Shown piece after piece: positions 56,590 to 64,000 of a stretch of DNA of 64,000 bases (position 1 is the first letter of the stretch; each line of letters starts with the position of its first letter). Both the position numbers and the translations under genes were made by a program. The notes beneath the pieces are model-generated. The model searched no databases. It saw nothing but the letters and a program-made list of their open reading frames with translations, and had not been told where the DNA came from. The stretch comes from Rhabdophis nuchalis (Eukaryota; Chordata; Lepidosauria; Squamata; Natricidae): NCBI GenBank assembly GCA_039707465.1, contig CM077644.1:101479875-101543874 (forward strand). Reading direction: 5' to 3'.

Positions 56590-59500
56590 TCCTTTCTTCC
56601 TTCCTTTTCTTTCCTTCCCGTTGGGTCACTGGCAGCGGCGGGCCAGATTTACTTCCAGGTACGCCGGTGGAACCCCCTCTCACCGGTTCTCTAAATTTCA
56701 CCAACAGGCTCTCGCGAGTAGGTGCGAGCCTGCAGAAACCCACCACTGTTTCAATGCCACTATAACCTCATTGCTAAAGGAGGATTACCGTACACAGTTG
56801 CAAATCGAGGACTATCTGTACACGAAAACTTTTTCTGAATAGAGAAAAAATTATAGGTGGGGAAGAGAATTCATGAAGGAAATGACAGGAAAAAAAGAAA
56901 AAGAAACTGCATTCTCAAAGAGTCAGCAATTTCACAATAAATGGGGTTTCAGAAACCTTGGCAATTTTCCTGGAGCTGTTCTAATGCAAGAAAGGTGAAT
57001 TCTTTTTGAACAATATTTCCCTTGTATTTTCCTTAAGCCAGTACATTCTTTCATTCAGTGCTTACTAACTAGCTACTCAGATACACACACACACCCAAAA
57101 ATATTTTGCACGGATGCTTATTCAACAAAACTTTACGCTAGTAAGAAATTATTCAGAAAAAGGAAGTACAGTAGCGGAAATAACATGTCTTTTTACTTTC
57201 TACTTCACTGCAAGTATTTTTCTTCAAAACTACATTTAAATTTTCTGTTCACAAAACAAAGACCTGTGGGCAAGTAAAACTCAAAACACAGCATTTCATT
57301 TCATTTCATTATAGAAATCCTCTATGGATTTAACTGTTTTATTGTACACTTCTCTAATTAAACACAGAGATGAATGTATCTCAAAGAATACAGTGGTTGC
57401 TTTGTCATCGGGATTTCAAATTGAAGCAGCTAATTGCCTGATGAATTATAAGAAGCCCAGGAGAAAGGATTGAAAAGGATGAATCAAATACACTTCCGTG
57501 ATGACACACTTAACCCAAAGTTAACCAACCACTACTTTTACAGTTTACGGTAAATTGTTAACTAACCACTCAGACCCTAATTGGCTAAATTTTCATTAGC
57601 TAGTTTGTGATTCAGAATGAGAAAGACCTAGTTTGTGAAGGGAGAAATGCAATTGATAGGATTAGCTGATACGATTTTTCATCAACCTCCTATTATAATG
57701 GAATGTGTGAATGACCTTGAAGGGAAGAAATGCTGCCTAGGAAACAACCAGACAAAAGCGACAGGGGCCTTATGAAGTACCTTAGCAGTTAGAGAAAGAA
57801 ATTTAGGAAGGATCCAGCCTAATTGTTCAGATAGTCAGAAATAGTGAGGCGAAGTTTGTACCTTCAGACTTACAAGATTCTGTTAATGTAGCCTTACAAT
57901 AAAATATAATTAGTTCATCTAATAATGTTTCCTGTCTGGTTTACCCAGAAAGGTTGACACCCATTAGCATTAAGAAGATAGATCTGAAAGGAAAATTTGT
58001 GGGAGGAATAGAAGTGTACAATATAATTTATACAATAGAAGTTGTCGATTTTATTTCCATTTGTTCATAGTGAAAGGAAGAAGGATTCATAGTAGCACAG
58101 TAGAGTCCAATTCTAAGTCAAGATCAAAAAGAATCCTTTAACTACCATGTTTCCCTGAAAATAAGACAGAGTCTTATTTTCTTGTGACCTCCAAAATAAG
58201 TGCTTGGCCTTATTTTTGGGGAGGTCTTATTATTTTTGAGGTGCAGGAGGCCCCTTAACCTTGACCTGCAGCTTGCGGATCAGCAGATCCAGAGAGGGCC
58301 GGAAGTCTCTGTTTCTAGCACACTCTTGCCAGCCCTAGCATCACTGGGTCTGCTGCTCTTTTTTGTGGGTGCCACTAAGTAGCTAGGGTTTGTGAGAGCA
58401 GCCTCTGTGAGGCCATTCCACATGGATGGAAGGTGCATGTGGGTGCGTGGGGCAATTCCCTCCCGGGTGTTTACATATTTCAGGGGAGGGCTTATTTTCA
58501 GGGAAGGGCTTATTTTAGCACATGCACTCAAAAGGCTTATTATCCAGGGAGGTCTTATTTTTGGGGAAACAGGGTAGTTAGACTGCTGATCCGTGCATAT
58601 CACTATTGACCGCATAAACCTTTTTCAATGTGGCACTCTGCAGATATCCTGGAAAATACGAATATGACTCCCTCAATTCCCAGTCACCCAATTCTTATTT
58701 TTCAAACTATCTGATACTAACCTGTTAACTGCTTTATCAGTGTTTCAGCTATTATAACCCCATTTTTATCAATGGCATCCACCATTAGAGTGTAAACTGT
58801 GTTGGGGGCCAATGATGACAAAGTACCTACAAGTGTAATATCACTGAAATGGCCCATCAAAGTATGACCCAAAGTGTTCGCAGGGGTTGCTGTGACTCTG
58901 TAAGAAGAGGTATCTGGAAATTTAGGCCAACGAAGAGAAACAGTTCTTGATGTCACATCATAAACAGATACTGTGAAACCTGCAAAACAGATACCAAAGC
59001 CATGTTCAGTTTTCCCCACTTTCCTGGTTACAATTTAGAAAATATTCAAATGCAATGCAAGTCCTTCAATTATTAAGTTATAAAGGCATTTGCAAAAATG
59101 TAGATTTTTAACAGCTTTTTTTAACGGCAAAAGATTTTTATTTTTATATTTTTACCTGTGCTGGCAGAAATAATCTGTAAAGAAAAATTTGGAAAATTAG
59201 TAACAGAAACAAGCACTGAGATATTTACCTTAAAAATAACATATAATGGCAGAATACTTAGGAATTTTCACAGAAGTACTTTACATCTGAATGTTTTCAA
59301 TAGGAGCTACTCCCTACTTATGCATTTAAAATCTTCAATATTATGCACATGAGTTTATTAAAGGAGCCTTCACATCTACATATAAGAATCTATTTAAGAC
59401 ATTTAACATCTAAATCATAATTATGTTTACTAATTAAATAATATGATAATTACAAAGCTATGAATGAAATGGGCTAGTATTCAGAAGTTAATATTATTAA

Positions 59501-60556
59501 TGAATCTTTCCTTTCAAAATCTGTCTGTTATTCTAGAAGGGAAAGTTTCCAGTTGCTGACACACAGGTATGTGAAACCCAAACACAATCCTACCATTTTC
59601 CCTAGAAGATCTGAATGCAACCCCCAAATCTAGTAAGAGAATTCCAAATATTCATTCTATCCCATGTTGTTGTTATGGCCACAATTATCATATGCATTAC
59701 GGTGCTTTAAGGGATATCATTTGTTATGTATGACTTGTTGTCCACAAGCCATAACTGAATCCAAGCCAAAATGTTTATATCACTAAGATCTCTAGGCCAC
59801 TCCGTGAATCAGTTAAACTTGATCTTTAGATCAATAGACACTTGCAAACAAAAAAATATATTACACAGTTGAGGCAGCCAGGCATAATTCACCAAACCTA
59901 ATCGTTAAATAGTTATGCATTGGATTGAATTTCTGATTTATTTCTGAATAGCTGTGTCACTAGATCACACCAAAATAATATCCCAGGGAATAAATTGAAC
60001 CGAGCTCAAACTTTTAAATAAGCACTGTATACAGGAATCATAAAACTAAAACTCATTTTTGGGCTAACAACTATGTTACAGCTGCAGAGAAATAATAAGG
60101 TGTTGAATTAAAGTGAGTTTTTCATTTTTTTTAAAGAATGTCCTTTAAATTATGAATTGAGTTAAAAAATTATAACAAAGGTGCATTTTCATCCTGCACT
60201 ATCTCATAAAAATGAAACACCCAATGCTGCTAAGCAAATAAATAATTGAGTGATAAGATGCAAAAGTTGATGTATTGTAAAACATTTCTGCATCTGAGGT
60301 TGCATATAGTCTAACGTCTAAATCAATTAAGACTAAAATATTGATCTTAACCTAAAATAGTTTTTAAAAACCAGCATCATTTCAGCATTTTAAAAGTTTC
60401 ATAAATGAAAAGAAGATGTAGAAAATATTAAGACTTGCTTTAAAAAAAAGCAAGTAATTCCTGGAAGAGGTTAAGAAATAAACAAGACAGACTCACCATT
60501 TTAAAACTTATCAGAAACAATCCAGAGGAAAGGAACAGTTTACAGCCTCCACACAT
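38866..60556 (-). CDS. FNDC7: Fibronectin type III domain protein, FNDC7 (13 exons)
   Basis: The CDS joins 60556-60497, 59174-59156, 58979-58722, 55464-55210, 52939-52679, 52092-51835, 50350-50096, 49498-49241, 48349-48095, 47261-47007, 40936-40673, 39958-39929 and 38933-38866. All junctions are GT-AG and the frame closes at 831 aa. Residues 1-26 are a signal peptide (hydrophobic core [12 protein letters not shown]). Nine FN3-like domains of 85-88 residues follow, each in one exon with phase-1 borders. Domains 4-9 carry paired cysteines (for example [15 protein letters not shown] and [14 protein letters not shown]). A short tail [10 protein letters not shown] then [11 protein letters not shown] ends it with no membrane segment seen, so it is probably secreted. 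FNDC7 is chosen because of domain content and position next to PRPF38B; human FNDC7 is shorter (about 733 aa). An FNDC7-like paralogue is possible. Function not established. Confidence 0.82.
39929..39958 (-). CDS. FNDC7: FNDC7 exon 12 (30 bp)
   Basis: [10 protein letters not shown]. Acceptor cttctag, donor gtaagt, phase 1 both ends. Confidence 0.75.
40140..40310 (+). mobile_element. Old tRNA-derived SINE (MIR/CORE-like)
   Basis: Tell-tale gtgtagtaattaagatatca, cagccttag-like and gggccagtcacat text, degraded. The typical gcaagaaaactgtccaggcaa tail follows. Confidence 0.55.
40673..40936 (-). CDS. FNDC7: FNDC7 exon 11 (FN3 domain 9, divergent)
   Basis: [20 protein letters not shown] to [13 protein letters not shown], 88 codons. 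More divergent FN3 with the same cysteine arrangement. Acceptor ctcttag, donor gtaaaa. Separated from exon 10 by a 6-kb intron filled with LINEs. Confidence 0.88.
41465..41690 (+). mobile_element. Old tRNA-derived SINE (MIR/CORE-like)
   Basis: gtagcggtgaaggcaccagg head and gccaagaaaactgcagggac tail, plus orientation. Same family as 40140 and 51225. Confidence 0.6.
41958..42605 (-). mobile_element. CR1 LINE 3' end (minus strand), open for 185 codons
   Basis: The minus strand from 42595 to 42038 encodes the CR1 reverse transcriptase C-terminus ([55 protein letters not shown]) and ends LDSHLSEMV then a stop. The 3' UTR ends in a (attgt)n tail at 41958-41980 (seen as caata repeats). 5'-truncated. 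Flanking text on both sides (41850-41955 and 42610-42780) looks like MITE-like repeat. Confidence 0.92.
42990..45255 (+). mobile_element. L2-like LINE, 5'-truncated, nearly open reverse transcriptase
   Basis: From 43028 to 45034 one frame is open except for a single TAA at 44036-44038. It encodes the reverse transcriptase: [70 protein letters not shown], then [14 protein letters not shown] and YADD (44186-44197). It ends [20 protein letters not shown] to LAGLG and a stop at 45032-45034. Upstream, similarity ([14 protein letters not shown]) lies in another frame, so a frameshift occurs at about 43070-43100. The 3' UTR ends in tgattt repeats (atttg tail). Inside a FNDC7 intron, antisense to the gene. 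Confidence 0.9.
45565..46765 (+). mobile_element. Rex1/L2-like LINE reverse transcriptase end, split by a hAT-like element
   Basis: 45710-45817 encodes [20 protein letters not shown] then [12 protein letters not shown]. It resumes at 46095 with [39 protein letters not shown] and then shifted frames to about 46600. The 3' end at about 46743-46758 is caatgacaataaag, typical for this group. The clade is inferred from remembered fish and reptile sequences. Confidence 0.75.
45818..46086. mobile_element. 269-bp non-autonomous hAT-like element
   Basis: Ends cagtggtggattc and acccaccactg. Perfect 8-bp duplication catccagc at 45810-45817 and 46087-46094. Interrupts the LINE reverse transcriptase. The interior carries a tandem duplicate aatttttgttgtacat at about 45985-46020. 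Confidence 0.9.
47007..47261 (-). CDS. FNDC7: FNDC7 exon 10 (FN3 domain 8)
   Basis: [20 protein letters not shown] to CVYKGFSS, 85 codons, donor gtaagt. Confidence 0.92.
47502..47836. repeat. MITE-like repeat copy
   Basis: Begins gtcatccttgacttacc and ends tcataaactgagaattgctg. About 240 bp beyond the FNDC7 exon 10 acceptor. Confidence 0.6.
48095..48349 (-). CDS. FNDC7: FNDC7 exon 9 (FN3 domain 7)
   Basis: [20 protein letters not shown] to PSYSVPLET, 85 codons, donor gtaagg, phase 1. Confidence 0.92.
49241..49498 (-). CDS. FNDC7: FNDC7 exon 8 (FN3 domain 6)
   Basis: [20 protein letters not shown] to CEPKQVTT, 86 codons. Acceptor cttttag, donor gtatga. Confidence 0.92.
50096..50350 (-). CDS. 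FNDC7: FNDC7 exon 7 (FN3 domain 5)
   Basis: [20 protein letters not shown] to GDIFNYTT, 85 codons, donor gtaagg, phase 1. Cysteines HCNTSCTRC and DCG. Confidence 0.92.
50635..50850 (-). mobile_element. CR1 LINE 3' end fragment (minus strand)
   Basis: The minus strand ends with the same YLLSQNI-type and [13 protein letters not shown] remnants as 41958, and has a 3' UTR with ccaaggtctcttcc at its left. 5'-truncated. Confidence 0.7.
51060..51188. mobile_element. Degraded fold-back hAT-like MITE
   Basis: Palindrome around tctcagccagccatgctgac, with tctccaacc and ggttggaga ends. Left terminal bases are missing, so no duplication could be read. Confidence 0.7.
51225..51400 (+). mobile_element. 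Old tRNA-derived SINE fragment
   Basis: gccagttgggtaactatgta and agcaaaccatttctgaaaat text; head missing. Same family as 41465. Confidence 0.5.
51584..51819. mobile_element. TA-flanked MITE (Tc1/mariner-like), 236 bp
   Basis: Terminal repeats ccctgtttccctgaaaataag and cttattttgggggggaaacgg (imperfect), flanked by TA at 51582-51583 and 51820-51821. A relative is at 58145. It ends 13 nt from the FNDC7 exon 6 donor. Confidence 0.8.
51835..52092 (-). CDS. FNDC7: FNDC7 exon 6 (FN3 domain 4)
   Basis: [20 protein letters not shown] to TEAVIFKT, 86 codons. Contains the first clear cysteine set ([17 protein letters not shown]). Donor gtaggt; a TA-flanked MITE begins 13 nt into the intron. Confidence 0.92.
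52679..52939 (-). CDS. FNDC7: FNDC7 exon 5 (FN3 domain 3)
   Basis: [20 protein letters not shown] to DDFTYNQRT, 87 codons, donor gtaaga, phase 1. Confidence 0.9.
53095..53402 (-). mobile_element. tRNA-derived SINE, B box deleted (minus strand)
   Basis: The minus strand starts with tcagtggctaagacgctgag (tRNA-like head with A-box-type ggctaagacgc) and carries the well-known gtaacggggtgag and ccaccaaagtgg-type body, with an A-rich end at about 53095. Compared with typical copies the segment between the cttgtc and ctagcgcc parts, which holds the B box, is absent. Confidence 0.7.
53739..53862. repeat. LINE 3' tail followed by a long (ATT)n microsatellite
   Basis: caatgacaataaag matches the LINE 3' end at 46743. 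It is followed by about 26 ATT units (53782-53860). A second LINE-like end (cgcccagagtccg to ttaaataaataaa) is at about 53905-53970. Confidence 0.85.
55210..55464 (-). CDS. FNDC7: FNDC7 exon 4 (FN3 domain 2)
   Basis: [20 protein letters not shown] to [11 protein letters not shown], with the FN3 W and LYKITI strands. Donor gtactt, phase 1. Confidence 0.9.
55979..56224. mobile_element. hAT-like element, left end probably incomplete
   Basis: Right end tttgccatcacgg is of the 16800/26200 type. The left end ctaacctttt lacks the outermost bases. The direct repeat gtataggg at 55971-55978 and 56225-56232 supports an insertion into the CR1 end. Confidence 0.6.
56391..56748. mobile_element. hAT-like element containing a (TTTC)n microsatellite
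   Basis: Ends cagtggtgggttt and aacccaccactg. Inside is a ctttctttc run at 56551-56592. Flanks ttcagt and ttcaat suggest an imperfect duplication. Same end type as 45818. Confidence 0.65.
56840..58142. other. FNDC7 intron 3, left part, unassigned
   Basis: No repeat or exon recognised; an (atttc)n short run at about 57296-57310. Confidence 0.45.
58145..58574. mobile_element. TA-flanked MITE (Tc1/mariner-like), 430 bp
   Basis: Terminal repeats ccatgtttccctgaaaataa and ttatttttggggaaacaggg, flanked by TA (58143-58144 and 58575-58576). Longer than the relative at 51584; internal sequence contains a second inverted segment (58480-58530). About 150 bp from FNDC7 exon 3 donor. Confidence 0.8.
58722..58979 (-). 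CDS. FNDC7: FNDC7 exon 3 (FN3 domain 1)
   Basis: 86 residues from [20 protein letters not shown] to AETLIKQLT. Acceptor ttttgcag, donor gttagt, phase 1 both ends. Confidence 0.9.
59156..59174 (-). CDS. FNDC7: FNDC7 exon 2 (19 bp)
   Basis: Encodes IISAST plus one base. Acceptor tttacag, donor gtaaaa. Needed to bring phase 0 of exon 1 to phase 1 of exon 3. Confidence 0.65.
59175..60496. other. FNDC7 intron 1
   Basis: AT-rich; no repeat or exon recognised. Confidence 0.5.
60497..60556 (-). CDS. FNDC7: FNDC7 exon 1 (signal peptide)
   Basis: [20 protein letters not shown], phase 0, donor gtgagt. The start is the first ATG of the exon and gives a good signal peptide. Confidence 0.75.
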
Positions 60557-60941
60557 CGTACCTACTTTTCTCACCAACAGAATGAAATTACCACTTAGAA
60601 CAGAATTCACCTTCTAAGAAAGTTATCAGTTGGCTTCAGCATCCAAGTTTGTGGCTCCTCCTCCAGTTACAAGTAGCTTGTAAAAATTGTACAGAATAAA
60701 TCTACATCTATTCATGTAAAGATATTTCTTTTTGGAATGCATACATAGTAATTAACATCTTACATAGTAACATCTTAGTAAATTACTTTCTCAAAAGTTA
60801 GTTCTGACAATATATTGAAGACCAACGTGAATAAAACAGGTCTGTTCACAAGTTACTCTGCTCATGTGAAATATACAATAGGGAACTATATAACTATTAA
60901 AGACAAATGCAAGACTTATTCCCCAAAAGAATGATGCAAAA

Positions 60942-60979
60942 TGTGTGTGTGTGTGTCTGTCTGTCTGTCTGTCTGTCTA
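60942..60979. repeat. (TG)n(TCTG)n microsatellite
   Basis: Directly visible, upstream of FNDC7. Confidence 0.95.
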
Positions 60980-61006
60980 TGTGAATACATAAATAGTAGA
61001 TACAAA

Positions 61007-61200
61007 TGGTCTTTAATTATGACTCTTTGTTCAGTGTTTGCGTTGGTGCTGAATGAATGGGTAGTTACGTTCAGTCCCTGATGTTATGGCCATTGCAGCA
61101 TCTCAGTGGTCATGTGATCAAAATTTAGGTGTATGGCGCCTTCCCTGCACTTATGACTGCCTCAGAAGCCTTCCAAAACTTCACATGAAGGCCTCACATG
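61007..61200. repeat. Partial MITE-like repeat
   Basis: atggtctttaattatgactc to gcctcacatgac-like text of the 27761 family. Confidence 0.45.
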
Positions 61201-62912
61201 ACTTGAACAAGAACACATAATTTGAACAAAGAGCTGGTCTGGCCTCAAGAACCATCTTCCTTCTTTTTCCTTCCCTCTTCACAGAGGCGTAGCGTGGGGG
61301 GTGCAGGGGGTGCCGGCCGCACCGGGCGCAACATCTGGGGGGGCGCGCTCGGGCAGCCCCCTGCCCAATCCAAAAAGCCCCCTAGATGGCATCTCTTGGG
61401 CGGCATGAATAATACATTTAAACACTTCAAAACCCGCGTTTGATCCCCGGCGCGGCTCGACGGATGGCGCTGGGCTCGGAGCTGTCAGAGCTTCTTTTGC
61501 AACAGTTTTGGCTTTGGGGGGGGGACAATGAAAGCAAAACGCAAAAAAATCCAAATTGTTGCAAGGAGCGCCTTTCCTTTCCTTCCCGACGCAGCGAGCA
61601 CGCCAAAGCTATGGGAGAGTGGGGGGAAGGAGGGAGGGAAAAGAGGAGGAGGAGGAGGAGGAGGCGGCGGCGGCACGGGGGGGGGGAAGAGGAGGTGGGC
61701 GCCCGTTGGCAAAGAGAGAGAGAGAGAGAAAGAAGAAGAAAGAGAGGAAAGAAGAGATAAATTGGGGAGGGGGAGGCAGAAGGAAGTTTCTTCCCCGCTG
61801 GGCTCAGGAGAGGGACCAAAGAAATGCAAACCCCACTCTGGATCCAGACCAAAGTCCGCCGAGAGATCGAAAAATCCCACCACGGAGTTGAACAGGGTTT
61901 AATGCCAAGTTAGCTTGAGGAAAGGTTGGAGCCCCCGTTCTATATTTTCTTCCCAACAGCAGTTCTCCAGATGCGCTGAAAAGTTCACATGCAGGGCATG
62001 AACCTCATCTCCCTCCCGCCCCTGTCAGTGCTTGTTTCAAGGATCTGGGGATACTGTTGCTGTGCACTGAAGATCCGTCGGTGGACCTGCCATCTATTTC
62101 TTTGCGCTAAGACGGATCCGTCGGTGGTCCTCTGATTTATTTGCCTAGGCGCATTCTCCGTGTTCCCGACATACTTACTCCAAAATCCCAGCGAGATCAG
62201 ATGGGACCTTCTCTGGCAAGTGGGCATTAAACTGCAGCTTGCTTCTTCAGGGGTTTTCTCCAACTTTAGTTCTGTGAGATTTGCTCTTGGGGAAGTGGTG
62301 CAAGGAAAGGATGTTTAAACCTTGGTGGATGTCAATGAATCTACTTTTAAAAAGTACCAGTGTTTTCCCCAACCTAATGCCCCCCCAGATGTTCTAAGCT
62401 AGAACACCTATCACCATTGGTCCTTGTAGTTGAGGATAATGGAAATCTACTCCAACATAGCTTGAAGATGTCCAGATGGAATCTATACTGTCCAGATACA
62501 ATATATAAACTGTATCTATGAAGCTTATTTGTGAGTAGTGAAAGTGATCTCTATCCTGAGAGGCACGTGTTCCTATTGGAAGGGAGAGATGTAATTTGAG
62601 ATAACAAGGGGGGGGGGGTCACAGTACAGAGTTGGAGCAGGAATCAGCCGAAGTTGAGAAATTCACTTTACAATCTTGTACAAACAATTCCCTTGGATTA
62701 AAACTAGAAATGTGAACATTCACCTTGACACAAAATCCTCTTTAGTCTTTTTGGAAAGGTACCAGAAGAAACTGGCCCATGCCTCACATCAGGAGAAAGC
62801 CACCAGGCAAGGTATAGATCGGTTTTTAAAAGGAGCACGTGGATTGACCTGTTTTATTCAAGATGGTCAAAGTAATTGGTTAAAATAAAATCACCAAGCA
62901 CACTCACTGATC

Positions 62913-63641
62913 TTGTCCTATAAAGCAGGGGTCTCCAACCTTTGCAACTTTAAGTCTGAACTTCAGACTGAGAAAGCTCTGCAGGTATGCAAAACCTATT
63001 GCATACCTACAGAGAGAAGAGTTGGAAGATGCAAGAAGATGGATGGTGAGAACAGTTGCGATGCTGGCTTGACCTTAATACAGGAAACAAGCAGAGAACA
63101 ACTGGAAGCAATTGATCAGCTTCAGGCAGAAATTAAAAAACGTACTACGCAGATGAATACGCTGCACCAGCGATTTGCTTTTTTGCAAATCCAAACATTG
63201 TTGGATACTAAAAAAGATGATTTTATTAAGAAACAAATTCAGCACACGTGTGCTCAGTACACGGAATTGAATGCTGCATCTATGCTCACCAAAATAACTC
63301 GACTTCGGCACCACATTATCTTGTATAAGGCGGTCAATCCTGATGAGCAGGTTGCAAACTGGTCAGCTTTAGATTTGCTTCGCTGGGTGTATAAGTGGAA
63401 GCTGCAAGAAAGTTTAACTAACTTTGTTGTCACATTAAGAATCTTTCTTACTATCACTGTTTCTACAGCGAGTTGTGAAAGAAGTTTCTCAAAACTTAAA
63501 CTAATTAAAACATATCAGAGATCTACAATGAGCCAAGAAAGACTGAGTAATCTAGCAATACTGTCCATTGAGAGAGACTTTAATGTAGATTTCAATTCCG
63601 TTGTTGAAAACTTTGAGCTAATTAAAAGCAGGCGAATTTAA
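62913..63641 (+). pseudogene. hAT transposase C-terminal part (Dimer_Tnp_hAT)
   Basis: The frame is open for 242 codons to the TAA at 63639-63641. Real similarity begins at about 63015 (RCKKMDGENSCDAGLTLIQE). It ends with the hAT dimerisation block: VSTASCERSFSKLKLIKTYQ, then TMSQERLSNLAILSIERD and a FELIKSRR end. The N-terminal zinc finger and most of the RNase H core are missing, so it cannot encode an active transposase. The opposite strand frames are shadows. The stop and coding register are intact. Confidence 0.8.
62928..62956. repeat. Half end of a fold-back MITE within the hAT region
   Basis: gcaggggtctccaacctttgcaactttaag resembles the left arm of the 135-bp fold-back family. It falls in the first 15 codons of the open frame, so those residues are not transposase. 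Confidence 0.55.
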
Positions 63642-64000
63642 ATTAATCTGTATATTATATACAGATTGATATCTTGCATTTCTATTAAAGAATTACAATT
63701 AGAGGTACAGGATTGAGGAAGTTGGCTCCATCTAGCCCAGTCTTGGATCATCTCCAGGGTATGGTTCCATTTTGATGTTTAGTTTTTGTTCTTGATATTG
63801 ATATCATCTTGATATGATGGTTGTGAGACGACATATAATAGCATGGCCCATGCTAGGTTACTACATTTGTAGATTTGTATTCATAGACCTGCTGAAAATG
63901 TGGAGAATGTGTAATGCATGTTCGCACTCAATAAAGTGTGTGAAAATAAACTTGTATTTAGATGCATTTTACTTTAATTACATCAGTATTTTCATAACAA
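63642..64000. other. Trailing sequence after the transposase
   Basis: Probable 3' UTR of the hAT element, with aataaag at about 63930. No other feature seen. Confidence 0.4.

Larger units (their letters stand above)
55656..56830. repeat. Composite MITE-like repeat carrying nested CR1 and hAT-like insertions
   Basis: The left part begins cagtccttgacttatgatc (55656), and the right end is gaggactatctgta (about 56808-56821). Between them lie a CR1 end (about 55918-55978 and 56233-56290), a hAT-like element (55979-56224) and a further hAT-like element (56391-56748). Confidence 0.6.
61282..64000 (+). mobile_element. hAT element (ZMYM-type transposase), internally deleted
   Basis: Left end cagaggcgtagcgtgggggg and the following gtgccggccgcaccgggcgc match the end of a hAT family known from vertebrates (as remembered). 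A GC-rich segment to about 61900 follows, then a non-matching middle, then an open transposase C-terminus. No matching right terminal repeat is visible before the window ends, so the right border is unknown, and the two parts may belong to separate insertions. Confidence 0.55.

Noticed and set aside
61260..61950. CpG-rich region as a promoter of a further gene such as STXBP3
   Set aside because: The first bases match a hAT family terminus and no recognisable first exon follows; long open frames on both strands reflect composition.
62676..62888. 70-codon open frame with a RQGIDRFLKG motif
   Set aside because: Some similarity to transposase tail motifs, but too short and unsupported to call.

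Overview
This is vertebrate nuclear DNA, most likely from a squamate reptile and probably a snake. It carries intron-containing genes with GT-AG splice sites and a CpG-rich promoter. The dense, nested interspersed repeats (CR1 and L2-like LINEs, L1 fragments, tRNA-derived SINEs, many short hAT-like and TA-flanked elements, long microsatellites) are typical of squamate genomes. The species call is an inference; no mitochondrial or diagnostic marker is present.

Three protein genes could be reconstructed exon by exon, and all reading frames close across the junctions. (1) HENMT1, the small-RNA (piRNA) 3'-end 2'-O-methyltransferase, lies on the minus strand with six coding exons at 17662-7675 (384 codons). 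(2) PRPF38B, a spliceosomal PRP38-family protein with a long RS-like tail, lies on the plus strand with six exons at 21655-37188 (560 codons). (3) A secreted-type protein with nine fibronectin type III domains, best matched to FNDC7, lies on the minus strand with 13 exons at 60556-38866 (831 codons). HENMT1 and PRPF38B diverge from a shared CpG-rich region around 21.0-21.7 kb. PRPF38B and FNDC7 are convergent, with 3' ends about 1 kb apart. The HENMT1-PRPF38B-FNDC7 neighbourhood matches the human 1p13.3 order as I remember it, but FNDC7 appears inverted relative to human.

Most other sequence is repeats. The most informative are: a 2,064-bp L1-type insertion carrying ORF1 but no ORF2 (32839-34902), with an 18-bp target duplication, inserted inside a foldback element; three fold-back hAT-like elements of exactly 135 bp, each with perfect 8-bp duplications; a tRNA-derived SINE split by a 321-bp hAT-like element with a perfect 8-bp duplication (18726-19046); a nearly open L2-like reverse transcriptase (42990-45255); a Rex/L2-like LINE split by a 269-bp hAT-like element; an alternating inverted-repeat block at 28.08-28.86 kb; and an internally deleted hAT element with an open transposase C-terminus at the right edge (61282 onward).

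The three genes do not form one pathway: HENMT1 acts on piRNAs, PRPF38B in pre-mRNA splicing, and FNDC7 has no established function. I saw no CRISPR array, operon, tRNA or rRNA gene. No wholly new gene system could be supported; the novel material lies in mobile-element architecture and local gene order.
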